From Ministeria vibrans ATCC 50519 (Eukaryota > Opisthokonta > Filasterea): a stretch of DNA of 42,843 bases. The notes under the pieces are model-generated. The model did not search any database, had not been told where the DNA came from, and was given only the letters and a program-made list of their open reading frames with translations. The translations under genes were made by a program, and so were the position numbers. The stretch covers positions 1 to 42,843 of the forward strand of contig CALSCP010002404.1 in assembly GCA_943704425.1 (NCBI GenBank), read 5' to 3'. Positions 28,785 to 42,843 of this stretch are shown one piece after another. Numbering within the stretch: position 1 is the first letter of the stretch; the number at the start of each line of letters is the position of its first letter.

Positions 28785-31100
28785 ATGTCCAGCGACGAGG
28801 AAGGCGGACGCAAGGGTCCACCCAAGAAAACGAAGCGAGTGGTTGCGACACTGGACACGGGCGCAGCGTCGTCGTCGTCGTCGTCGCCGTCGTTGGCAGC
28901 ATCGTCAGCGCACGGGCCAAGGCCAAAGAAGTGTATGTGCGCCTCTCTGTCCTCCTCGCGCCGCAGCTCGCTGCTCCCGCGCGCTCCTCTGTCGTCCACA
29001 CGCCCCTCCTTCCTTATCTGTCCCTCTTTCTTGTTCTCTCTGCCTGCTGGGTCCTGTTCTATTGTGTTCCTCTTCTTGTTCAACATCAGTGTCTGTGACG
29101 TGTTGTTGTTGCTCTCTCTGACGCCCTTGTCGTGTAGCGTCGCGTCCCATCGAGCCTCTCAGCGAAACAGACGAAGATGCATCCGACGATGATGATGGTG
29201 GTGGCGAGGCCGACGGCGATGGGAACAGCGAGAACGACGAGGAGGGCGAGGAGGACGACGAGAGCAACTACGACGAGGAGGAGCCCGCAAAGCCCGCGAA
29301 AGGGTACGCCGCCCCTGTGGCGCTGAGGTCGTGTCAGCCCCACTATGTGGACTCATCTCTCTTTATGCTCTTTGCAGGGGAAAACGGTCTCGTTCTGACG
29401 ACCCGCTCGCCTCAAAGGTGATGACAGTTCTGTTGTGTTGCTGGGTGGGTTGTTGGTGCATGTCACACACGCAGACATGAGAGATGACACGAAGCGTATG
29501 CGAGGTGTTATGCACATGCAGTCGTGAGAGATGACTCGAAGCGTATGCGAGGTGTTATGCACACGCAGTCGTGAGAGATGACACGAAGCGTATGCGAGGT
29601 GTTATATGGGGGGGGTGTTGTCGCAAATATACTCCCTCTATCACTTAGTTCCTTTCTTCTTCTCTTTTTACCTCTCTCTTTGTGTACTTTGTTCAACTGT
29701 TGATTTCATGTATATTCGACGAATAGCCAGCGAAACGTGCCAAGCCAGCGGCGAAGAAAAATGCGGCGCGTGCGTACTCGGATTCGGGGGATTCGAGTGA
29801 CGGGTATCAATCGGAAGAAGAAGACGTGCAGGTAAGAGAACACGAAGGCGGCGTACAGCAGTCTGAAAATTTGTGTTTTGTATGGCACAGCCCGTTGCGC
29901 CATCCGAGCCGTTTGTGTCTGTCATGCCCGAGGTATCAAGCGCTGTCTCTTATCACGCCCCACAACTTATCGACTTACGTTTGTGTGTGTGTGTGTGTGT
30001 GTGTTTGTGTGCGTGTGTAGAAATGGCACCCGAACACGTTCCATGCGCACGTCGCACACTTCATTGACTACATGAAGCGAACCGTACGATTTTTTTTGTG
30101 TTGTTTCTGATATAATATGATTATAAATATCTCACCCTGATTCAGATGCATCGCATTTTTATCTTTCACTACACATCTCGCCAACTCGTATCTCATTGGC
30201 TCACATGTCTTTCCGTACTCACATATAATTCACACCTTTTTTTGTACTGTCGCTTTCTTTGCGCAAAGTTCAATCATTTGCTCATTCCGCTGTCTCCAAG
30301 AACTCTCTTACCCACGCAATTACTCAATCGCTGCATATAAAGCGCACCACACTGACCCACTCTCACCAGATCAAGGGGGATGCAGAGCGTTCGGCGAACC
30401 AAGAGACAATGGAGTGCCAGTCTATTGTTGCGGCGGTCAAGGTTGATCCCGACTACATCGAAAAAGAGCAGGACCCAAAGGGTCTGGCTGTTCTCACTGG
30501 CACTGCGGTATCGTCGTTGATCTCAATATTTTATCACGTTTGTCTCTATCACTTTTGTTTCTCTGTCTGTATCACTTTTGTTTCTCTGTCTGTATCACTT
30601 TTGTTTCTCTGTCTGTATCACTTTGTTTCTCTGTCTGTATCACTTTGTTTATCTGTCTGTATCACTTTGTTTCTCTGTCTGTATCACTTTGTTTCTCTGT
30701 CTGTATCACTTTGTTTCTCTGTCTGTATCACTTTGTTTCTCTGTCTGTATCACTTTGTTTCTCTGTCTCTGTCTCTGTCTCTGTCTCTGTCTCTGTGTCT
30801 GTGTCTCTGTCTCTGTGTCTCTGTCTCTCTGTCTATTGGTGTTTATCGGTGTCTCTCTGCGATTCTCCCTTTATATTTTTTCCTGTCACTTTTTTTTCTC
30901 TCTCACGCGTTTGTTCCCTTCTTCCTCATGACATGTAGCAACCGAACATTTTCAAGCGGTACATTAAGCCCTCAAAGGAGTTTAGCACTAGTGAATACGA
31001 GGAGGGTGATGGCGAGGACGACGAGGAGGACTACGAAGAGCAAGGCGAAGAGTTCGAGGTAGAAGAGGATGACTTGGAAGAGGAGGAGGAGGAGGATTAG
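28785..31100 (+). CDS. Acidic nuclear-type protein of unknown function
   Basis: Eight exons: 28785-28932, 29138-29303, 29378-29417, 29727-29831, 29891-29932, 30021-30083, 30370-30507 and 30939-31100. They give 287 residues with matching phases. Exon 1 uses donor T|GTATGT. Residues 50-103 are a Ser/Asp/Glu tract and the last 35 residues are mostly Glu/Asp. Basic clusters PPKKTKR, GKRSRSD and PAKRAKPAAKK look like nuclear localisation signals. The only part with ordinary composition is about 168-250: KWHPNTFHAHVAHFIDYMKRT, then DPDYIEKEQDPKGLAVLTGTA and QPNIFKRYIKPSKEF. I do not recognise it. The make-up suggests a histone- or nucleic-acid-binding chaperone or a transcription elongation type factor, by composition only. 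Introns 3 and 7 carry minisatellites. Confidence 0.75.
29470..29607 (+). repeat. 47-bp minisatellite, about three copies, in intron 3 of the acidic protein gene
   Basis: Units starting GAGAGATGAC begin at 29479, 29526 and 29573, each 47 bp apart. They share the block CGAAGCGTATGCGAGGTGTT. Copies differ by single bases (ACACGAAG against ACTCGAAG). It ends in a G-run at about 29609-29615. Confidence 0.92.
29984..30003 (+). repeat. (TG)n microsatellite in intron 5 of the acidic protein gene
   Basis: Short TG run just upstream of the acceptor at 30019-30020. Confidence 0.9.
30535..30835 (+). repeat. 22-bp minisatellite and (TCTGTC)n tract in intron 7 of the acidic protein gene
   Basis: About ten copies of a 22-bp unit (CTGTCTGTATCACTTTGTTT plus CT; early copies have one extra T) run to about 30765. 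They are followed by shorter CTGTCT repeats to about 30835. The tract is pyrimidine-rich on the sense strand and ends before the acceptor at 30937-30938. Confidence 0.93.
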
Positions 31101-31433
31101 CGCAAGTGTACATAATTGAAGAAAACTCAAGAAACTAAAAACGCCGTCTTTCACTGCTCTCTCTATACTCGTTCGGCCGAGCGACAGTGTAGTTGTGTTG
31201 AGGTAGATATGAAAGTAATTGGGCATTATCATATACGAAAAGCAATAGAGTCAATAGAGAAGTAAATAAGAGAGCTGCAAAGTCAAACCAAAGACAATAT
31301 TAAACAAAGAATATAAGAAAAAATGAGGGTACTAAAGGTTGTTCTCAAGCGAATAATTTAAGGCAATTTGTAAAACGAGTATGGGCTCAGCCACAGCTTT
31401 CACTCTGACTCTTGAGTTGACACTTTTTTTTTG
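31101..31433. other. Intergenic region between the acidic protein and rhamnosidase genes
   Basis: AT-rich, with no coding frame that continues either neighbour. The last 60 bases are a leader with a T-run just before the ATG at 31434. Nothing else was recognised. Confidence 0.5.
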
Positions 31434-37330
<5,897 letters not shown>

Positions 37331-37968
37331 AATACAAAAATAAAAGAATAAGAAAATAAATAGAGAACGAAATCGAGAGCTGTACTCAATGTCAAAACAA
37401 AGCTATATACAAACAGCAATGTAATAATTACGACGATTCCGGCGTAGACTTCAAGACGAGAATGTCTCGAAAGAAATGGACCCACTGAATACTGATACAC
37501 CCATGAGAACTTGAGAAGAATGTACGGAGACCCTGCAGACGGCAGTCCCCGGCGCACCACTAACATCAATATACGATCAGTCATCATCATGATTAATTAT
37601 TACATTACTGATGATGCAAAAATCACAGGTCATCGTGATGCACAGCCAAACGACTATAAAACATTCCGATCAAATCCATTTCAAATCACTTTTCTTCTAC
37701 TCTTTCCCAGACTTTCACACACCACTCCTATCGGTACCCACACATGTCTTTCCCTTTTGATTGTCCTTTTTTTCTTCTTTTTTTTCTTTGTGTTTTTCTT
37801 TTCTTTTTACACTCTCACGCCATTTTCTGCGCGTTGGCGCACACTAACTGGGCTCCATTATGCACCCTCCTCTGCCTACACCGACTCCTCTGCTTTCTGC
37901 ACAACGTTTTGATCCTCTTTCGCTAAGTTTGACTCTTTTTTTTTCTTCTTTTTTTTCTCTCGTTAGAA
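37331..37968. other. Intergenic region between rhamnosidase and vault protein genes
   Basis: AATAAA at 37339-37344, just after the rhamnosidase stop, is its likely polyadenylation signal. The middle shows no convincing gene. From about 37690 the sense strand is pyrimidine-rich and ends in CTCTCGTTAG two bases before the vault protein ATG. This looks like a splice acceptor, so the vault gene may have an intron in its 5' UTR. Confidence 0.5.
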
Positions 37969-40791
37969 ATGTCGAAAATGAGCTCATCATCGAGTGATTC
38001 CAAGGCTCAGCAGAACCTGTACCGGATCCCCCCGTACTTCTACATCCATGGTAAGTGCTTGCGGGCGCTGCTGGCCTGTGCGCTGTCGTTTGGCTCATTC
38101 GCTCTCTCTTTTCCGCAGTTCTTGACCAGAACAGCAACATCACCCGTGTTGAGGAGGGTCCCATGACCTTTATCCGCCAGGACAACGAGAAAGTCATCAT
38201 TGGACCCGAACGGTATGACAAATCCTCTTTTTTTTTTTTTTTCTGCTGACTCACTCTCTTTTGTTATTATATTTTTATATTATTGTATTATTGTTCTTTT
38301 GATGGATTAGGATGATCACTGTGCCGCCTCGTCATTACTGCATTGTGAGCAACCCTGTGCTTCGTGACGAGAAGGGCGATGTCGTGTTTGCCCATGGACA
38401 GGCCAAGCTCCGCTACGGCGACACAGAGATTCGCTTGACACAGGTGAGAAACAATATGATTTTGTTATTATTATTGTCGTATTATTTATATCCACTAATG
38501 AAACATTCTCCACATAGGAACCTTTCCCGCTGTACCCCGGCGAGAATGTGGTGAAGCAAATTACAGCACTGGCCATTGTGAATGCAAACGCGGCGCTGCG
38601 TCTGCAGGCAGTGCTCGACTTCGCCGACGAGAAGGGCATCGATCGCGTCGCGGGCGACGAGTGGCTCTTTGAGGGTCCCGGCACCTATCTGCCGCGCGTC
38701 GAGGTGCAAGTGGTGGAGACACTGCGCGCCACCATTATCCGCCCACAGCAGGCGCTGCGTCTGCGCGCCCGAAAGGATTGCACTGACCGCGAGGGCAACA
38801 AGCGCGTCACCGGCGAGGAGTGGATTGTGCGCAAGGTGGGTGCCTACCTGCCGGGTGCTGACGAGGAGGTTGTCAAGACAGTCGATGCCTTTGTGCTGAC
38901 CGACAAGAAGGCGCTGCATCTGTCTGCGACGCGCTCTTTTGTCGACGACTACAAGGTGGAGCGCAAGAGCGGCGAGGAGTGGCTCATCACGCTCAAGGAC
39001 ACCGAGACGCACATTCCCAGCGTCTACGAGGAGGTCATTGGCGTCGTTCCCATCACGACGCTTACCAACCGCGAGTACGCGATTGTGGTGGACCCCGTTG
39101 GCGAGGATGGCAAGCCGCAGCTGGGCCAGAAGAAGTTGGTGCGCGGCGAGATGTCCTTCTTTTTGCTGCCGGGAGAGTCACTTGAGGGTGGCGTGCAAGG
39201 TCTGTTTGTCCTTGGTGAGGACGAGGGACTCATTTTGCGCGCGAACGAACAGTTTAAGGAGGGCAACGTCGCACGCGAGCCCGGCGACCGCTGGATGATT
39301 CGCGGTCCCGCCGAGTACGTGCCACCCTGTGCCGTCACCGTGGTGCAGAAGCGCAAGGCGATTCCCCTCGACGAGAACGAGGGCATCTACGTGCGTGACA
39401 CCAAGACGGGCCGCGTGCGCTCCGTGTGCGGACAGACCTACATGCTCAACGAGAACGAAGAGCTCTGGTCCAAGGAACTGCCCAAGGCCATTGAGGATCT
39501 GCTCGCTGGTGGTCGCGACCCCGTGGCCGATCGCAACGCCAAGGGTTCCTCGTCCGCGTCCAGCTCGTCCTCTGGGTCAGCGGGCGCCACAAGCACAACC
39601 AAGCGCGACAAGACACGCGTCATCAACTTCCGCGTGCCCCACAACGCCGCCGTGCAAATCTACGACTACAAGGAGAAGAAGGCACGCGTCGCCTACGGTC
39701 CCGACCTCGTCATGTTGGGACCCGACGAGCAATTTACGCAGCTGTCGCTCAGTGGCGGCAAGCCCAAGCGCCCGAACCAGATTCGCTCGCTTGTGCTCCT
39801 GCTCGGCCCCGACTTCTGCACCGACGTTATTACCATTGAGACAGCCGACCATGCGCGCCTCCAACTGCAGCTGTCGTACAACTGGCACTTTGACGTTGAC
39901 CGCACTGGCGAGTCGGCCGACGCCGAAAAGATCTTCTCGGTGCCCGACTTTGTGGGCGACGCATGCAAGGCGATTGCGAGTCGCGTGCGCGGTGCCGTCG
40001 CCGCTGTCAACTTTGACGACTTCCACAAGAACTCAGCCAAGATTATTCGCTCGTCCGTCTTCGGCGTGTCCGAGGACGGCAAGGTGCGCGACCGCTTCTG
40101 CTTCCCGGCCAACAAGCTGGTGATCACGTCGATTGATATTCAGTCGGTGGAGCCGGTGGACCAGCGCACGCGCGACGCCCTTCAAAAGTCGGTGCAACTT
40201 GCCATTGAGATTACGACCAACTCACAGGAGGCGACGGCGCGCCACGAGGCGGAGCGACTCGAACAGGAGGCCAAGGGACGTCTGGAGCGCCAGAAGATCA
40301 ACGACGAGGCGGAGGCAGAGAAGTCACGCAAAGAACTGCTTTTGCTACAGGCGGCGTCGGCAGCCGTCGAGAGCACGGGTCAGGCCAAGGCGGAGGCACA
40401 GTCGCGTGCTGAGGCTGCCCGCATTGAGGGCGAGGCGGCCGTCGAGCAGGCGCGTCTCAAGGCGCAGGCAAGCGAGATTGAGGCGCAAAGCGAACTGACC
40501 CGTCTCACCGAGGCTCGCGGTGCCGAGAACAAGTACATTGGCGAGACGAACGAAATGGAGATTGCCAAATCGCAAGAGATGGCCAAGATTGAGACGGGCA
40601 AGTTCAAGTCGATGGTGGATGCACTCGGAGCGGACACACTGCGTGCCATTGCGACGGCAGGCCCTGAGATGCAGGTCAAGCTGCTGCAGGGTCTGGGCAT
40701 CAAGAGCACTCTCATTACCGACGGAAACTCCCCCATCAACCTCTTCCAGACCGCTCAGGGTCTTATTGGCGGTGCGACTGGCCAGCAGTGA
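37969..40791 (+). CDS. MVP: Major vault protein
   Basis: Four exons, 37969-38050, 38119-38212, 38311-38443 and 38518-40791, give 860 residues, close to the 850-900 of known MVPs. The N-terminus ([27 protein letters not shown]) is the classic MVP opening. Repeated MVP beta domains follow ([64 protein letters not shown]...RKSGEEWLI). Then come the SPFH/band-7-like shoulder ([15 protein letters not shown]...[23 protein letters not shown]) and an Ala/Glu/Arg-rich cap helix with [21 protein letters not shown] assembles, 78 copies per particle, into the hollow cytoplasmic vault. An insert of Ser/Ala/Gly and Lys/Arg at about residues 440-465 separates the repeats from the shoulder. No TEP1 or vault PARP gene lies in this window. 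Confidence 0.97.
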
Positions 40792-41092
40792 TGAGCAGTG
40801 GTTCTTTTTTGTTCTCTTATTATTTTTCTTCTTCTCAGTACATACACAAGCATTATTATCCAACCACTAATAAATTTTAAGAATACTGCAAATCAATAAT
40901 AATGATAATGATAATTATAATAATAATAATAATAAAATGAATAAGAATGATAAAAATAATAATAATAATAATAATTCTACTCCTCCAACTCCCATTTCCA
41001 TTCCACTGACTGATTCACAATTTTGACCGACTGTCCGACTCGGGCGACTCCTCACTCAGTGATTTTTTTGTATCTTTTCCCTCTGTGAGTCG
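40792..41092. other. Intergenic region with (AAT)n tracts and AATAAA at 40869-40874
   Basis: AATAAA sits 78 bases after the vault protein stop and is a likely polyadenylation signal. AAT/TAA microsatellites fill about 40895-40975. The remaining 110 bases lead to the next start codon. Confidence 0.6.
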
Positions 41093-42776
41093 ATGCAAGT
41101 TGCCACACTGCTGGTGGTGGTGGTGGCCACGACCTTCACGGCTCTTTTGCTCCCGGCTGGCGTCAATGCGGCCGCACAAGTCACTCAAAAGGTACAGTGG
41201 AAGTAAAAATGGGTTCTTTCGAGCACTTCCATGGTACGCTGCATCGCAATTCGCGTATGATTGTCTTTGCAAAACTCACTCAAGGCAACTGTCCTCGATT
41301 GAAGCTGGGAGTTGTCTTACGTCAACGAGATGTCAACTCACGTCAAAAAAAAAAGAAAAAAAAAAACATCGGAGTTGGCTGATAAGTCGAAAGACACATA
41401 CAATATACGTTACAGACGTGGATGAGATCTAAATTGACTTGCAATTGGCAACTATACGCTGCTCCATCGATTTGTTTCTGGCAATTTCGTTTTTTTTCGT
41501 GTGTTCAGTCTCAAATCCGTCTCGCCACGTCCTGTCTTCAAATTGCGATTGACACGCATATTACGTGAGTCAAGAGGTGGGCAACAGCACAGCGTGCAGG
41601 GGGCGTGTTGTATCTTCTTTCTGGACGAGATCAAGCGTGTTTTTCCACGGTACTCAGCACAGGGTGTTACGGGACCTTTGTGGGTTTGATTGCAACCGCA
41701 AGCGATATCGCCGCCTTGCCTCAAGGGCTTGGTGTCGTACGTCGTCGACGTCTCCCATGTTCTTGCGAATGTCGTGATGCACTAGTAGTGGAAAGCTAGG
41801 GCGTCAGAAATTGCATTAGTCAACCCTTGCTTTTGAGTTCGACTCGAACTCATGGATGATCTCCTCCAACGGTCCATGATCATCGAAACTCATCCTCATG
41901 TTTTCCTCCAACTCTCTTTTAAAACTGTTAGAATAGCTTGGATGTCGTTGGCCTGACGACTGGTACTAAGCTGGAGGAGGTGATCAATACTAATGCTGGT
42001 ATGGAAAGAATATTATTATTATTATAATTATTCTCTTCGACTGATCAAGACGACTTTTTTTTTCAACCCACACCAGAGGTCAAGGCGGATTCAAGCGACA
42101 GGATCGCTCGTGCCACTTCTTCGCAACATGATACCACTTCTCATTCTGGGGTCAAGGCGGATTCAAGCGACAGGCTCGCTCGTGCCACTTCTTCGCAACA
42201 TGATACCACTTCTCATTCTGGGGTCAAGGCGGATTCAAGCGACAGGATCGCTCGTGCCACTTCTTCAGAGCGTCAAGGTACGTGGTGGGTACAGACAGAG
42301 AAGCAAAAGCATGAATTGTTCCCCCTAATATAAAATATCCCCCCTCCCTCTATACATGTGTATACACCTCTGGCTCTTTTTTCCCACAGCGGGTTCTTCA
42401 CACGACGTCGAGGTCAAGGCGGTTACGAGCGACTCGCTTGCGGCCACTTCTTCGCAAAGTGAAGGTATGTACAACTAAAATTAAAAAAGAAACGAATTCG
42501 AAAAAACTCCCCTGTAATTAATTGGTTTTTTGTTCATGCATACGTATATGTGCAGCGGGTTCTTTACAGGACGAGGTCAAGGCGGCTACGAGCGATTTGC
42601 TTACGGCCACTTCTTCGCAAAGTGAAGGTACGACGTGCAACAGAGAAACCTCAAGAAGCGAGTTGTAATTAACCCCTTTGCTTGTATCGCTTTTTCCACA
42701 GCGGGTTCTTCACAGAACGAGGTCAAGGCGGTTTCGAGCGACTCGCTTGCAATCACTTCTTCACGACGTGAAGGTA

Positions 42777-42843
<67 letters not shown>
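41093..42843 (+). CDS. Secreted repeat protein with one-repeat exons (3' end outside window)
   Basis: Phase-consistent exons: 41093-41191, 41509-41564, 41658-41736, 41932-41998, 42077-42277, 42390-42464, 42556-42627 and 42702-42773. The gene runs on past the window. Exon 1 encodes a signal peptide (ATLLVVVVATTFTALLLPAG, cleavage near VNA-AA). Exons 2-4 encode a short hydrophobic/Cys-containing head (CLQIAIDTHITTGCYGTFVG, then VVGLTTGTKLEEVINTNA). From exon 5 on the protein is Ser/Thr-rich 24-residue repeats of the type VKA-x-(S/T)SD-x-(L/I)A-x-x-TSS. Exons 6, 7 and 8 each encode exactly one repeat (75, 72 and 72 nt), begin CGGGTTCTT and both start and end in phase 1, so any number can be spliced together. 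The Ser/Thr content suggests O-glycosylation and a surface or wall role. The head family is not recognised. Exons 2-4 are less certain than 5-8. Confidence 0.72.
42079..42270 (+). repeat. 72-bp tandem repeats within exon 5
   Basis: Two complete, almost identical 72-bp units (42079-42150 and 42151-42222; ATCGCT against CTCGCT is the visible difference) and a partial third. Each starts GTCAAGGCGGATTCAAGCGA and encodes 24 residues. Confidence 0.95.
42775..42843 (+). repeat. (ATT)n microsatellite at the window end
   Basis: About 22 ATT units directly after the donor of exon 8 (G|GTATATT), continuing to the last base of the window. Confidence 0.95.

Noticed and set aside
29470-29607. CRISPR-like array
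   Set aside because: Three 47-bp units follow one another without unique spacers inside a eukaryotic intron. It is a minisatellite.
30540-30938. Leu/Ser/Val/Cys-rich hydrophobic frames resembling a membrane protein
   Set aside because: Produced by the 22-bp minisatellite in an intron. Exons on both sides splice cleanly around it.

Overview
This is a nuclear genome fragment from a eukaryotic microbe. Nearly every gene is split by short GT-AG introns. Coding exons are GC-rich, while introns and intergenic DNA are AT-rich and full of microsatellites ((TG)n, (TTA)n, (GA)n, poly-T). AATAAA signals lie shortly after several stop codons. One tRNA-Ala gene with internal Pol III boxes is present. The gene set (major vault protein, SAMHD1-type dNTPase, DASH subunit Dad1, NB-ARC-TPR STAND protein, GH78 rhamnosidase carrying SUEL lectin domains) suggests a free-living protist, possibly amoebozoan or a unicellular relative of animals. 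I cannot fix the lineage from sequence alone.

Layout, left to right. 107-246 (+): last exon of a gene cut by the window edge. 543-2993 (+): low-complexity polyQ protein. 3140-4974 (-): secreted phospholipase B-like GDSL lipase. 5241-5584 (+): Dad1-like kinetochore subunit. 5680-6938 (+): UBA/zinc finger/UBX protein of UBXN1 type. 7046-8632 (-): CMR1/WDR76-like WD40 protein. 8922-11505 (+): RING, TRAF-type zinc fingers, T1/BTB and a long pentapeptide-repeat solenoid. 11909-16508 (-): NB-ARC-TPR STAND ATPase of 1480 aa. 16834-20962 (+): SAMHD1-like HD dNTPase in 11 exons. 21620-24916 (+): VWA-domain protein of 1066 aa. 25103-26370 (-): 2OG-Fe(II) oxygenase. 26757-26829 (+): tRNA-Ala(CGC). 27315-28536 (+): membrane-anchored alpha/beta hydrolase. 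28785-31100 (+): acidic nuclear-type protein in 8 exons. 31434-37330 (+): GH78 rhamnosidase with two SUEL lectin domains, interrupted by an N gap (32158-32841). 37969-40791 (+): major vault protein. 41093 to the window end (+): secreted repeat protein in which several exons each encode one repeat of about 24 residues.

The genes form no operon and most neighbours look unrelated. The part most worth attention is 8.9-25 kb. A RING-BTB-pentapeptide protein, a STAND NTPase, a SAMHD1-type dNTPase and a large VWA protein lie side by side there, and the STAND and SAMHD1 genes are divergent across only 325 bp. Each family has members with innate-defence roles elsewhere, so a protist defence locus is a reasonable but untested idea. 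The second notable locus is the exon-repeat secreted protein at the right edge. All exon models were built by eye from splice consensus and reading phase, and no transcript evidence was available.
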